DNA of 64,000 nt from NCBI RefSeq assembly GCF_029309905.1, contig NZ_JARBJP010000002.1, forward strand, positions 372,001 to 436,000, written 5' to 3'. A program made the translations under genes and the position numbers. Below are positions 1-8,921 of the stretch, one piece after another. Each line of letters starts with the position of its first letter. Positions within the stretch are counted from its first letter, which is position 1. The DNA comes from Brytella acorum. GTDB taxonomy: Bacteria > Pseudomonadota > Alphaproteobacteria > Acetobacterales > Acetobacteraceae. The notes under the pieces were generated by a model, which saw nothing but the letters and a program-made list of their open reading frames with translations, ran no database searches and was not told where the DNA came from.

Positions 1-1102
1 AGATCAGGGCCTGCCACGACGGAAAGGGCAGGGTCCAGAAGAGCGCCAGTGCGAAGCTCAGGGCAAGCGCGGGGCCGGGGACGCCGGTTTTCGCGTCCAC
101 GCGGCTGAACAGGGCAGGAAGCGTGCCGCCTTTCGCCCACGCATAGACGACGCGCGGCGTCGCGGAGAGATAGATGTTGCCGGTACCGGTCGGTGACAGG
201 ATGGCGTCGATGACGACCAGCGTTGCCAGTGCCCCCAGTCCGAGAGCAACCGCGATATCGTGGAAAGGCAGGGGAAGATGGCTGGAAATGTCATTCCAGC
301 CATTGGCCAGTTCCGACGCCGGAAGACTACCGATGAACGCTGTCTGCAGGAGGACATACACCAGGGTGGAAAGCGCCACGGATGCTACGAGGGCGATCGG
401 AATCGTGCGTTGGGGATTTTTGACCTCGCTGGCGACCGCAAGGATCGGCGTCAGCCCGAGATAGGCGAAAATGATGCCGCCCGTGGAAACGGCGACCTGA
501 ACTCCCGAAGCGCCATGAGGGGCGAAGCCATGAGCCGAGAAGTTCGCGCCGTGCATGTGGGCGAGCAACAGAATGATGACCAGCCCCGGCACGCAGAATT
601 TGAAAACGGTGACGATGTTGTTGATGAGCGCGAACGTGGCGATTCCACGCCGGTTGATCGCATAGAGAACGGCGAGGACCGCCGTCTGGAGGCACCAGCC
701 CGTCAGTGTCGGATTTCCGGCCGCATCCCTGTTGAGGCCGGGAATCCAAGCCCCAGCATATTGACGCGCGGCCACGATTTCGATGGCGATCAGGCTCGTA
801 AAAGCGATGGTCGTGATCAGACCCATTAAAAAACCCGCGACCGGGCCATGGGATGTTTCGGGAAAACGGACGACACCGCCCGCGACGGGCAGGGCAGCGC
901 CGAGTTCACAGTAAATAACGCCGAGCAGCAGGACGGCGACGCCGCCGATGATCCAGGACAGGATACTGGCGGGACCAGCCACGTCCGCGACATGCGCGGC
1001 GGCGAAGAGCCAGCCCGACCCGAAAATCGAGCCAAAGCCGATCATCGTGAGATCGAGAAGGCCAAGATTGCGTTTGAAGGCGTCGGGACGGGTCTCTGAC
1101 AT
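1..1102 (-). CDS. APC-superfamily amino acid permease (partial, C-terminus beyond window)
   Basis: Predicted inner-membrane amino acid/polyamine permease of the APC superfamily. I translated it from the reverse strand: the first 367 codons are in the window and the reading frame runs off the left edge. The N-terminus begins MSETRPDAFKRNLGLLDLTM and continues into IGFGSIFGSGWLF, the glycine-rich unwound first transmembrane segment typical of APC proteins. At least eight further hydrophobic segments follow. The motif ASEVKNPQRTIP lies between helices and is also typical. An AGGAG ribosome site 5 bases before the ATG supports the start at 1102. It lies 145 bases downstream of the methyltransferase gene on the same strand. 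Substrate cannot be assigned. Confidence 0.85.
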   Translation of the reverse strand, partial: MSETRPDAFKRNLGLLDLTMIGFGSIFGSGWLFAAAHVADVAGPASILSWIIGGVAVLLLGVIYCELGAALPVAGGVVRFPETSHGPVAGFLMGLITTIAFTSLIAIEIVAARQYAGAWIPGLNRDAAGNPTLTGWCLQTAVLAVLYAINRRGIATFALINNIVTVFKFCVPGLVIILLLAHMHGANFSAHGFAPHGASGVQVAVSTGGIIFAYLGLTPILAVASEVKNPQRTIPIALVASVALSTLVYVLLQTAFIGSLPASELANGWNDISSHLPLPFHDIAVALGLGALATLVVIDAILSPTGTGNIYLSATPRVVYAWAKGGTLPALFSRVDAKTGVPGPALALSFALALFWTLPFPSWQALI

Positions 1103-1247
1103 CGGCTCCTGGGGGGTTCTCACGGATCAAGACCGCGAATGTGACCCCCATTCGTTTCGTTATCAATAGGGCTATCGGCAACCGGTCCTGTGCACGCGGC
1201 TGTTCGTGCGAAATCGCTGGTTACGGAAGGAGCTTGGAAGTGCGGAT

Positions 1248-2021
1248 TCAGGCGGCTCGACCGCCATTGACGATACCGGGCATCCATGGCTGCTGCTCGC
1301 GCAGTTTCCCGGCTTCCGCAGGTGCGCTGCGAATGACCATCGCCTGCGTCGTTGCAAGTTCGATGACGCGTTCCGGTTTGTCTCCGAAGAACTCCGAGAA
1401 AGCGCGCGCTACGCCTTCGATAATGGAATGATCGTGCGTCAGAATGATTCCGCCCGGCACCATGCGGGGGTAGAAAAACTCCAGCCCGGCGAGCGTGGCG
1501 TCGTGAAGATCCACATCGAGGTGAACGAAGCTGAAGCGCAGGTCTTCCAGACCATGCGCGGTCTCAGGGAAAATACCGCGATGATAATGCACATCCGTAT
1601 AGCCCCGGAGCGCATTCTTCACGCGCGGGAGCGTGCCTTTGAACTGCCCGCTGCTGAAAACTTTCCCGTCCTTTGTCGAGGGCTCAGGGAGGCCCTCGAA
1701 CGTATCGAACAGATGCAGTGGGCGGCTACCCTTGGCGGCACACAACACGGCGGCTGATGCGCCCTGATAGACACCGAACTCCGCCATGACGCCAGGAAGC
1801 GCGGCCTGGGCCTGGGCGAACTCGTGAAGCATGAAGGCTTCGTCACTGCTGAGCAGGGAAGCACTGCGTCGCGTGGCGTCTCGCAGGCGCTCGATGGTGA
1901 CGGGTTTCTTGTGACCGGCGAGAAGACTCATCTGAAGCCGGTTCTGAAGACCGCAGGTGAGCGAGCGGGCCAGGGAATTACCACCGATGAAACGGCGCAG
2001 CTTTTCGTTTCGCATCCACAT
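1248..2021 (-). CDS. TylF/MycF-like class I SAM-dependent methyltransferase
   Basis: A 257-residue protein resembling the macrocin O-methyltransferase (TylF) family, which methylates sugar or small-molecule hydroxyls using S-adenosylmethionine. The SAM-binding segment reads GVMAEFGVYQGASAAVL (about residues 76-92). It is followed by LHLFDTFEGLPEP, and then by FVHLDVDLHDAT and GGIILTHDH, which fit the metal-binding aspartates of the family. The window holds no macrolide cluster, so a role on a polysaccharide or small metabolite is more likely. The next gene upstream is gpsA, 33 bases away on the same strand. No strong ribosome site is visible, and the second ATG two codons later is also possible. 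Confidence 0.75.
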   Translation of the reverse strand: MWMRNEKLRRFIGGNSLARSLTCGLQNRLQMSLLAGHKKPVTIERLRDATRRSASLLSSDEAFMLHEFAQAQAALPGVMAEFGVYQGASAAVLCAAKGSRPLHLFDTFEGLPEPSTKDGKVFSSGQFKGTLPRVKNALRGYTDVHYHRGIFPETAHGLEDLRFSFVHLDVDLHDATLAGLEFFYPRMVPGGIILTHDHSIIEGVARAFSEFFGDKPERVIELATTQAMVIRSAPAEAGKLREQQPWMPGIVNGGRAA

Positions 2022-2054
2022 GATCGGGTCAGAAGTCCTTATCCAGGCACCGTG

Positions 2055-3014
2055 TCACTCCACGGTGGGCGGGCGTTCGAGAAGAAGCTCTCGCGCCCGA
2101 GCGAGATCGATACCGCCGTCGAGAAACCGCGCCACGACATTCGTGACGGGCATATCGACGCCGTGTCTGCGTGCGAGTGCAAGCAGCGCGGGAGCCGTCG
2201 CCACGCCCTCCGCGACCGTCGTCCGGCTGCGAAGGATTGTGTCGAGTGTCTCGCCCTGTCCCAAAGCAATACCGAGACTATAGTTCCGTGAACCTGCGCC
2301 TGTGCACGTTAATATCAGATCCCCAAGGCCGCTTAGACCGGCGATGGTGGCGGCTTTGCCGCCCAATGCTTCCGTCAGTCGCCCGATTTCCACGATACTG
2401 CGGGTGATGAGGGCGGCACGGGCATTTTCGCCAAGTCCAGCTCCGATCGCGATCCCGGCAGCGATCGCCACGACATTTTTCGCGGCGCCGGCGATCTGCA
2501 CGCCCAGCGGGTCATCGCTGGCGTATAGGCGCAACGTCGGCGTGGAGAGCAGGGCGGCGTAGCGTCGGGCGTCGTCCAGCCTCGCTGCCGCGAGCGTTGC
2601 GGCGGCGGGAAGACCGCCGGCGATCTCGATGGCGAAATTCGGACCCGAGAGCATCGCGTGCGACCGGTGCGGCTGTGTTTCGGCCAGAATGTCCAGAGGC
2701 AGCGCGCCAGTAACGTTTTCCACACCCTTGCAGCATGCGACGAGCGGAGACGTGCCAGGCAGGCGGGCTGCCACGGATCGCAGGGTTTGCAGCGGTACCG
2801 TGAGCAGTGTGAGGTCCGCGTCGAGTGGAAACGTGCCCGTCACGGAAACGTTGTCCGGCAGGGAAATCTGGGGAAGTCGCGGCAGGCTGCGCACCGTTCC
2901 GGCCACGGGGGAGCGCATCCACAGGGTGACGCGGCGTCCCGCAAGACCCTCGGCGCAGGCCAGGGCGATCCCCCAGGCACCCGCTCCGATAATCGCGATA
3001 TGACGCTCCGCCAT
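2055..3014 (-). CDS. gpsA: glycerol-3-phosphate dehydrogenase [NAD(P)+]
   Basis: Cytoplasmic enzyme that reduces dihydroxyacetone phosphate to sn-glycerol 3-phosphate, the backbone of phospholipids. It is 319 residues, the usual family length. The N-terminal Rossmann motif IAIIGAGAWGIALA carries GxGxxG. The conserved segments CCKGVENVTG, LSGPNFAIEIAGGLP and the catalytic-lysine region AGAAKNVVAIAAGIAIG are all present, as is the late SGLGDLILTCTG motif. The start is one base after the rlmJ stop codon, with GAGGAATAGG just upstream. The two genes are therefore almost certainly co-transcribed and translationally coupled. Confidence 0.95.
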   Translation of the reverse strand: MAERHIAIIGAGAWGIALACAEGLAGRRVTLWMRSPVAGTVRSLPRLPQISLPDNVSVTGTFPLDADLTLLTVPLQTLRSVAARLPGTSPLVACCKGVENVTGALPLDILAETQPHRSHAMLSGPNFAIEIAGGLPAAATLAAARLDDARRYAALLSTPTLRLYASDDPLGVQIAGAAKNVVAIAAGIAIGAGLGENARAALITRSIVEIGRLTEALGGKAATIAGLSGLGDLILTCTGAGSRNYSLGIALGQGETLDTILRSRTTVAEGVATAPALLALARRHGVDMPVTNVVARFLDGGIDLARARELLLERPPTVE

Positions 3015-3015
3015 C

Positions 3016-3840
3016 CTATTCCTCCGCGATCCATTCTACAGAAGCTTCGCCGTTTTCCGGGGCCAGCAATGGGGTCAACGCACGAAGGATCGAAGCGGCT
3101 TCTTCGTCGAAACGATAAGGTGGCCGCGCGACCAGCAGGCCGCTGCCATTCAGACGCGCGGGATCGAGGGGCGGCCGAAGATTCAGTTCGCAGGCGAGGA
3201 GCGCGCGTTGTCCCTGGTCGCGGAGGGTATCGAAGAAGGCGCGGACGGGCGCGCGGTGCTTGATGGGATACCACACCGCGATGACTCCCGTCGGGAAGCG
3301 CTCTCGCGTCTCCACGATCGCGCTGGCGAGCCGGGAGAATTCGTCGGTCTGTTCGAACGGAGCGTCCATGAGCACCAGGCCTCGCTTCTGGGGCTTCGGC
3401 GGCAGCAGCGCCCGCATGGCCTCATACGCGTCCCGATGGTGAACCGCGACCTGCGCGTTGCCACGAAAGAGGCGCCGCAATGGCCGCACGTCATCGGGAT
3501 GGAGTTCGCAGGCCATCAGCCTGTCCTGAGGGCGCAGAGCGTCGGCGATGAGCGCGGGCGAGCCGGGATAGCACGCCGGTGCTCCGAGGCGGCGTATCGT
3601 CGCGAGATAGGGCGCGAGAACTTCGGCGTCGCTGTCCAGAACACGCCCGACGCCATCACGCCATTCTCCCGTTTTTTCGGCTTCCTCGCCAGACAGGTCG
3701 TACAGACCGCAACCCGCATGGGTGTCGAGTACGGCAAAACCGCCGTCCTTGCGTCCGAGGGCCGCGAGGAGAGAAAGCAGAAGGGTGTGTTTCATCACAT
3801 CGGCGAAGTTGCCGGCGTGATAGGCATGTCGGTAGTTCAT
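3016..3840 (-). CDS. rlmJ: 23S rRNA (adenine(2030)-N6)-methyltransferase RlmJ
   Basis: Methylates A2030 of 23S rRNA using SAM. It is 274 residues and starts with MNYRHAYHAGNFADVMKH, the characteristic RlmJ N-terminus. The SAM-binding segment VLDTHAGCGLYDL is at about residues 38-49. The catalytic motif IV, normally D-P-P-F/Y, reads D159-A-P-F-E here, with alanine in place of the first proline. That proline is part of the base-flipping active site, so activity may be altered, or the change may be lineage-specific. The gene leads directly into gpsA, with one base between stop and start. tsaD lies 99 bases upstream on the same strand. Confidence 0.92.
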   Translation of the reverse strand: MNYRHAYHAGNFADVMKHTLLLSLLAALGRKDGGFAVLDTHAGCGLYDLSGEEAEKTGEWRDGVGRVLDSDAEVLAPYLATIRRLGAPACYPGSPALIADALRPQDRLMACELHPDDVRPLRRLFRGNAQVAVHHRDAYEAMRALLPPKPQKRGLVLMDAPFEQTDEFSRLASAIVETRERFPTGVIAVWYPIKHRAPVRAFFDTLRDQGQRALLACELNLRPPLDPARLNGSGLLVARPPYRFDEEAASILRALTPLLAPENGEASVEWIAEE

Positions 3841-3939
3841 GCCGGTCTTCGTATGGCGGCGCGGCTCCGGCGTCCAGAAGCGGATGTTCCGGGCAAGGCT
3901 TTCCGCCTGTCTGTCCGGATTTTCAGGCGTGCCGGATTT

Positions 3940-5061
3940 TCATGCGTGAACGGGGACCAGTTCATCCAGCGGCCAGCGAGGGCGGGGAAGGACGGCCAGT
4001 TCGTCCTCCATGCCGAGATCGAGGGTCGAGCGCGCGCGCAGACGCTCGAGGGCTGCCCAGCCGACCATGACGGCATTGTCGGTGCACAGGCGCAACGGCG
4101 GCGCAACGAAGCGGATGCCATGCTGATGCGCGACAGTTTCGAGTCTTGCGCGCAGTTCGCCATTCGCCGCCACGCCTCCGGCGACGACGAGGGCGGAAGC
4201 GTCCGGCGCCATGCCCAGCGCGTTTTCGGCACGATCGGCCATGACGTCCGCAACGTTGCGCTGAAAGCTTGCGGCGATATCGGCGGCGTGCTGACGCGGC
4301 AGGGGTTCCCGTCCATAAGGCGCGAGCACGCGTGCGACGGCGGTCTTGAGGCCTGAGAAAGAAAACTCGCAGCCCGCGCGTCCCATCAGCGGGCGGGGAA
4401 GTGCCACGGCTGTTGGATCGCCTTCGCGCGCGAGCTTTTCGAGGGCCGGTCCGCCCGGCCAGCCGAGGCCGAGCAGTTTCGCGACCTTGTCGAACGCCTC
4501 GCCCGCCGCATCGTCGATCGTGCCGCCCAGCTTTTCATAGTTGCCGATGCCGCGAACCGCGACGCACTGACAATGGCCGCCCGAAACCAGCAGCAGGAGA
4601 TAGGGAAAGGAGAGCGGCGGCGATGAGAGGCCGGGCAGGCGCGGCGTCAGGGCATGAGCTTCGATGTGATTGACGGCGATGAAAGGCCGTTGCCGTGCGA
4701 TCGCCAGTCCTTTGGCGAAGGAACTTCCGACGATCAGGCCGCCAATCAGGCCCGGGCCGGTGGTCGCTGCGAAAGCCCCGATCTCGCCGAGTGTCATGCC
4801 TGCCTGTTCGACGGTGCGGGCCACCAGTCCGGGTAGCACCGTGAGATGGGCGCGGGCCGCGATTTCGGGCACGACGCCGCCCAGCGGCGCGTGTTCGTTC
4901 TGGGAATGCACGGCTTCCGCAAGAATGCGTCCGTCCGCCGCCAGAATCGCGCATGCGCTGTCATCGCATGATGACTCAATGGCGAGGAGTGCGCCCCCGG
5001 AAAGCAGGCCTCCGGAAAGCAGACCTCCTGGAAGCAGATCAGGTCGTGTATCGGCAGTCAT
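3940..5061 (-). CDS. tsaD: tRNA N6-threonylcarbamoyladenosine synthase subunit TsaD
   Basis: Transfers threonylcarbamoyl to A37 of ANN-decoding tRNAs, working with TsaB and TsaE (neither is in the window). It is 373 residues, longer at the N-terminus than usual. The family normally begins close to LAIESSCDD, but here about 26 residues containing three near-repeats of LLSGG precede it. The ATP/metal site is complete: NHIEAH (the two iron-binding histidines), LVSGGH, GGTIDDAAGEAFDKVAKLLGL and VVAGGVAANGELR. No clear ribosome site is seen at 5061. hemC is divergent, so promoters for both genes should lie between 5061 and 5211. Confidence 0.95.
   Translation of the reverse strand: MTADTRPDLLPGGLLSGGLLSGGALLAIESSCDDSACAILAADGRILAEAVHSQNEHAPLGGVVPEIAARAHLTVLPGLVARTVEQAGMTLGEIGAFAATTGPGLIGGLIVGSSFAKGLAIARQRPFIAVNHIEAHALTPRLPGLSSPPLSFPYLLLLVSGGHCQCVAVRGIGNYEKLGGTIDDAAGEAFDKVAKLLGLGWPGGPALEKLAREGDPTAVALPRPLMGRAGCEFSFSGLKTAVARVLAPYGREPLPRQHAADIAASFQRNVADVMADRAENALGMAPDASALVVAGGVAANGELRARLETVAHQHGIRFVAPPLRLCTDNAVMVGWAALERLRARSTLDLGMEDELAVLPRPRWPLDELVPVHA
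4997..5041. repeat. three tandem 15-base repeats inside the tsaD start region
   Basis: Three adjacent 15-base units start at 4997, 5012 and 5027. The first two differ at one base and the third is more diverged. The length is a multiple of three, so copy-number change would keep the tsaD frame and only lengthen the LLSGG-repeat N-terminus. Confidence 0.85.
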
Positions 5062-5210
5062 GACGACCGATATACGTGCGCGCCGCGCTCCACGCGAGAG
5101 CGAAGCGCGCCAGTGACTGTGTGAACGGCGGACGGCCCCTCAGATGAAGGCTTGGAAAGCCTTGCATATGACATCTTTTCACGCCCGCGCGCGTGGACTA
5201 CGTATCGCGC

Positions 5211-6335
5211 ATGAACGCACACCCGCAGATCGGGGCCGTGAGCGCCCTGGCTGATTCCCTGCAACGCGTTGCCGCCGAAGCGATGCGACGTCAGGCCGAA
5301 TCTCATCCGCCGTCCCACAAGCGGACGCTTCCCCTGCGGGTCGGCACACGAGGCTCTCCGCTGGCGCTGGTCCAGACACGCGCTTTCCTCACGCGGCTGA
5401 CGCGATTCTGTCCTGTTCTGCGGGACATGGGCGCGTTTCAGGAACACCAGATCAGCACGACCGGCGATCAGGTCCTTTCGCGTGCTCTCGCAGAAATCGG
5501 CGGCAAGGGGCTGTTTTCGAAAGAAATACATGAGGCTTTGTCGGCGGGCCGTATCGATTTTGCCGTGCATAGCCTCAAGGATCTCGAGACCACTCTTCCC
5601 CCCGGTCTGGAACTGGCCTGCACGTTGCGGCGCGAAGATGCCCGGGATGTCCTGATCCTTCATCCGCGTCTGCGCGCCGAACTGGCCAAGCTGCCGCCCG
5701 ACGCGGACCCGCTCGATATCCTGCCGATGAACGCGGTGGTCGGCTGTTCGTCCGTGCGCCGTCAGGCGCAGATGCTCCACCGGCGGCCCGATCTGCGGTT
5801 CTGCCTGTTGCGCGGCAACGTCCAGACGCGTCTGGACAAGCTGGCGGGAGGAGCTTGCGACGCCACGTTGCTCGCGTTGGCGGGGTTGCGTCGGCTTGGC
5901 ATGGAAGACCGGGCGGATGTGATTCTCTCGCCCGCCGACATGCTTCCCGCGTCGGGACAGGGCATCGTGGGCGTGACGGCGCGTTCTTCGGACGAGGAAT
6001 TGCTCGACCTGCTTTCGGCCATCGAAGATCCTGAAGCCCGGGCGGTCGCAACCGCCGAGCGTTCGCTGCTGGCCGTTCTCGACGGATCGTGCCGCACGCC
6101 GATCGGTGGTTATGCGCGGCTTCTCCCGCGTGAAAACGGGGAGGTTTCGCCCGGCCCCTTGGGTGCCTACGACCTCGTTCTGACGGGTCTCGTCGCACGC
6201 GAAGATGGATCGTTCCTTCTGCGCCGTGAAGTGCGCGGAGCGCCTGCGGACGCGTACAGGCTCGGTCAGGAGCTTGGCGCGTCGCTCAGGGCGGAGTCTC
6301 CCGCGGATATTTTCGCGGATATCGCGCCGAACTGA
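5211..6335 (+). CDS. hemC: porphobilinogen deaminase (hydroxymethylbilane synthase)
   Basis: Joins four porphobilinogens into hydroxymethylbilane for haem and related tetrapyrroles. The substrate-binding N-terminus LRVGTRGSPLALVQT is preceded by an unusually long leader of about 40 residues. The core motifs ISTTGDQ, GKGLFSKEI, DFAVHSLKDLETTLPPGLELAC and GCSSVRRQAQ are present. The cysteine that carries the dipyrromethane cofactor lies in LDGSCRTPIGGYA. An in-frame GTG at 5193 and an ATG at 5283 are alternative starts; none has a good ribosome site. hemD follows after 8 bases, so the pair is an operon, divergent from tsaD. Confidence 0.95.
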   Translation: MNAHPQIGAVSALADSLQRVAAEAMRRQAESHPPSHKRTLPLRVGTRGSPLALVQTRAFLTRLTRFCPVLRDMGAFQEHQISTTGDQVLSRALAEIGGKGLFSKEIHEALSAGRIDFAVHSLKDLETTLPPGLELACTLRREDARDVLILHPRLRAELAKLPPDADPLDILPMNAVVGCSSVRRQAQMLHRRPDLRFCLLRGNVQTRLDKLAGGACDATLLALAGLRRLGMEDRADVILSPADMLPASGQGIVGVTARSSDEELLDLLSAIEDPEARAVATAERSLLAVLDGSCRTPIGGYARLLPRENGEVSPGPLGAYDLVLTGLVAREDGSFLLRREVRGAPADAYRLGQELGASLRAESPADIFADIAPN

Positions 6336-6343
6336 CCAGACCG

Positions 6344-7048
6344 ATGAACTCCGGTCGATGCGTGATCGTCACCCGTCCGGAGCCGGGACTGTCCGATACG
6401 CTCGCCCGGGTGGAAGATCTCGGGTGGCGACCGATCGCCTCTCCGATGCTCGAGATCCGACATAAAGCGATGTCGAGGCCGCCGGGAGTGTTTCGCTGTG
6501 TCGTGGTGACGAGCGGGCAGGCGCTTCCGGCCTGCGCGGCGGCGCTGCCTTCAGACAGTCCGATTCTGGCTGTGGGCACGGCGACGGCCGAACGCGCGCG
6601 CGATGTCGGCTTTACGCAGGTTCGGGCGGCGCAGGGGGATGCTGAAAGCCTGCTGGATCTCCTCGGCTATTCACCGCAACGGGGTGAACGCATCCTGCTT
6701 CCGACCGGCAGCCGCGTTGGGCAGGATTTCGCCGCCCGAATGCGTGCGAATGGTTGGCATGTCGTGCGCCGTATCGCCTACGAGATCGCTCCCATCCGAA
6801 CGCTCTCCGATGAGGCGTCTCAGGCGCTGGACGCCCATGAAACGCATGCCGTTCTGTTTTTTTCGGCAGCGACGGCGCGCGCTTTTAACCTTGCCGCGCA
6901 AGCGTGGCGACCCGCTCTCCGGGCGTGCCGGGCGGTCGTCCTGTCAGAGCAGGTTGCGACCGGGCTTCGTCGTGAGGACTGGAAAACTATCGAGGTCGCG
7001 CGTCAACCGGGACAGGCTGCTTTGCTTGATGTTCTCGGGCGTCCCTGA
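6344..7048 (+). CDS. hemD: uroporphyrinogen-III synthase
   Basis: Cyclises hydroxymethylbilane to uroporphyrinogen III with inversion of ring D. It is 234 residues, the family size. Sequence conservation in HemD is low, so the call rests on the position directly after hemC and on typical features. These are the N-terminal VIVTRPEPGLSDTLARVEDLGW, the AVGTATAERARDVGF segment and the LLPTGSRVGQDFAARMRANGW hinge region, followed by FFSAATARAF. The start is 8 bases after the hemC stop codon, consistent with co-transcription. Confidence 0.88.
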   Translation: MNSGRCVIVTRPEPGLSDTLARVEDLGWRPIASPMLEIRHKAMSRPPGVFRCVVVTSGQALPACAAALPSDSPILAVGTATAERARDVGFTQVRAAQGDAESLLDLLGYSPQRGERILLPTGSRVGQDFAARMRANGWHVVRRIAYEIAPIRTLSDEASQALDAHETHAVLFFSAATARAFNLAAQAWRPALRACRAVVLSEQVATGLRREDWKTIEVARQPGQAALLDVLGRP

Positions 7049-7154
7049 CAAGCTTCCTCTGTAAATGTCGCGGGCGAATGTCGTGAGCAAGTTTCGTAGG
7101 CGCGATCGAGGACTCCGGCATACATCGGAAGAAAGCGGAAGCAGGGAGGATAAA

Positions 7155-8324
7155 ATGGCGCAGGGTCAGCCAGGTGGGGCGTCGCGCGTGAGGCGCAGGC
7201 GAAGCGCCGTCGCGATGATGGCGTTTTCCGTTCTCGCCGTTCTCGCGAGGGTCACGCCCGCATTCGCTGCGACGCCGATCCTGCCCGCCGTGGCTCCGGG
7301 CTATGGCGTCGGCGTTTTCGCACCCGGCGTACCATCCGCCCGCGAGTTCGCCGCGGGGCCGCCGGGGCTAATGTTCGTAGGGTCGAAAACGGCGGGAAAT
7401 GTTTATGCCTTGTCTTACGATCCGCTCAGTCCGACAAAAGCGACCCGAGTGCGTGTGATCGCGCGCGGGTTCGAGATGCCGACCGGAATCGCCTACCGCA
7501 ACGGGGATCTTTATATCGCCGATATACGCCGGATACTGGTCGTACGCGACGTTCTTCATCATCTCGACGCCCCTGCGAAGCCAGAGGTGATCGTCAACGA
7601 CCTTCCCTGGAAGGAGGGCGATCACGACTGGAAATTCATAGCATTCGGGCCGGACGGGAAGCTTTATGTCCCGATCGGCTCGCCTTGTAACGCCTGTTAC
7701 ACCGGCCCTGATTTCGCGACGATCCTGCGTATGAACGCCGACGGTTCGCAGCGCGAGCGGATCGCGTCAGGGGTTCGCAATACGGTCGGATTCGACTGGC
7801 AGCCGGGCACGGGCACGTTCTGGTTTACCGAAAACGGTCGCGATAATCTGGGCGACGACCTCCCGAGTGACGAGCTGAACAGGCTGGATAAGGTCGGGGC
7901 GCATTTCGGCTTCCCCTATTGTCATCAGGGCGATCTTGCCGATCCGGAACTCGGCCAGGGGCATCCTTGCGAGCGTTATACGCCTCCCGCGGTGCGGCTC
8001 GGCGCGCATCTGGCCCCGCTGGGCATGCGGTTTTACACGGGCACGGCCATGCCGGAACTTCGGGGAGGCGTCGTCATCGCGGAACACGGCTCCTGGAACC
8101 GGACGGGATATGCGGGATACCGGGTGATCGGGTTGCCGCGCGTTCCGACCACAGGAACCGCCACGGCGAAGGGAGAGATCGTCCTGATGAATTTCCTGAC
8201 GCCTGATGGTCAGGTCACCGGGCGGCCCGCGGACGTCCAGCCGCTTTCTGATGGCTCGATTCTGGTCAGTGACGACCGTCAGGGCGCGATCTTTCGCCTG
8301 GTCGGCAAAGAAAAGGCGTCCTGA
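7155..8324 (+). CDS. exported sorbosone dehydrogenase-family protein (PQQ-type sugar dehydrogenase fold)
   Basis: A predicted periplasmic six-bladed beta-propeller related to L-sorbosone dehydrogenase and soluble PQQ-dependent glucose/aldose dehydrogenases. I place the start at 7155, because GGGAGGA lies 4 bases upstream and the residues after it form a signal peptide. This has an arginine-rich start, a hydrophobic stretch AVAMMAFSVLAVLARV and a likely cut after AFA, giving 389 residues. Propeller features include GFEMPTGIAYRNGDLYIADI, FGPDGKLYVPIGSPCNACY, GVRNTVGFDW and WFTENGRD. The last two correspond to the sugar/PQQ pocket of the family. No haem motif is present, so electrons would have to pass to a separate acceptor. 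The substrate is unknown. Confidence 0.85.
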   Translation: MAQGQPGGASRVRRRRSAVAMMAFSVLAVLARVTPAFAATPILPAVAPGYGVGVFAPGVPSAREFAAGPPGLMFVGSKTAGNVYALSYDPLSPTKATRVRVIARGFEMPTGIAYRNGDLYIADIRRILVVRDVLHHLDAPAKPEVIVNDLPWKEGDHDWKFIAFGPDGKLYVPIGSPCNACYTGPDFATILRMNADGSQRERIASGVRNTVGFDWQPGTGTFWFTENGRDNLGDDLPSDELNRLDKVGAHFGFPYCHQGDLADPELGQGHPCERYTPPAVRLGAHLAPLGMRFYTGTAMPELRGGVVIAEHGSWNRTGYAGYRVIGLPRVPTTGTATAKGEIVLMNFLTPDGQVTGRPADVQPLSDGSILVSDDRQGAIFRLVGKEKAS

Positions 8325-8334
8325 AAAGGACGCC
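8315..8334 (-). terminator. intrinsic terminator for secB (minus strand)
   Basis: A 7-base-pair stem, GGCGTCC/GGACGCC, has a 6-base loop. On the minus strand it is followed by TTTTCTTT, the orientation expected for ending secB transcription. It overlaps the last codons of the convergent sorbosone dehydrogenase-family gene. Confidence 0.65.
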
Positions 8335-8393
8335 GTTACAGGCTTTTCAGCCCCGACGCCGCCGTCAGGGCGTCAGGGTTTCGCGGAGCCGGT

Positions 8394-8921
8394 TCAGGCG
8401 TGGCCGGCGGGTTCCGGGAACTGGGCCGCGCGCTTGGACTGCCACAGAGCCATGAAGTCGATCGGCGCCAGCACCACGGGCGGGAAGCCGCCGTCACGTG
8501 TGATGTCGCTGATGATGCCGCGAGCGAACGGGAAGATCAGGCGGGGTACTTCGATCAGCAGGAGTGGCTCGATCAGTTCCTGAGGGGCGTTGGTCAACGT
8601 CACGATGGCCGCATAGGACAGCTCCGCGATGAAAACCGTGCGACCGGGCTTGCCGCCTTCCTGTTCAGGCGCTTCGGAGGCTTCGACGCGCGTGACCAGC
8701 GTGACTTCGTAAACGGGGTCGTTTTCCTCGAGCGATTCGACCTTCACGTCGATGTTCACGCCCACCTGGGGAGGATTGCGCAGCGTGCGGAAAATGGCTG
8801 CGCCCGCGGGCACCTCGAAGGAAAGATCCTTCGTGTATTGCAGGTTGATGGTGAGCGGGATGCCCGGCGGTCCGGCGTTTTCCATGGCGTCATTGGCGGG
8901 GGGCGTATTGGTCTCGGACAT
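8394..8921 (-). CDS. secB: protein-export chaperone SecB
   Basis: Cytosolic tetrameric chaperone that keeps preproteins unfolded and hands them to SecA. I use the ATG at 8921 (product begins MSETNTPPAND, 175 residues), because the upstream extension in the same frame has no SecB similarity. Family features are INLQYTKDLSFEVP at the first strand, VNIDVKVESLEENDPVYEVTL, then AELSYAAIVTL and PRLIFPFARGIISDITRDGGFPPV. The last of these lines the peptide groove. It is divergent from the Tim44/TimA-like gene, an arrangement common in alphaproteobacteria. Confidence 0.95.
   Translation of the reverse strand: MSETNTPPANDAMENAGPPGIPLTINLQYTKDLSFEVPAGAAIFRTLRNPPQVGVNIDVKVESLEENDPVYEVTLVTRVEASEAPEQEGGKPGRTVFIAELSYAAIVTLTNAPQELIEPLLLIEVPRLIFPFARGIISDITRDGGFPPVVLAPIDFMALWQSKRAAQFPEPAGHA

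Noticed and set aside
3208-4356. Long plus-strand open frame of 382 codons opposite rlmJ and tsaD
   Set aside because: It lies antisense to two genes with complete catalytic motifs, has no ribosome site and no recognisable domain. It is a shadow frame from GC-rich codon bias.
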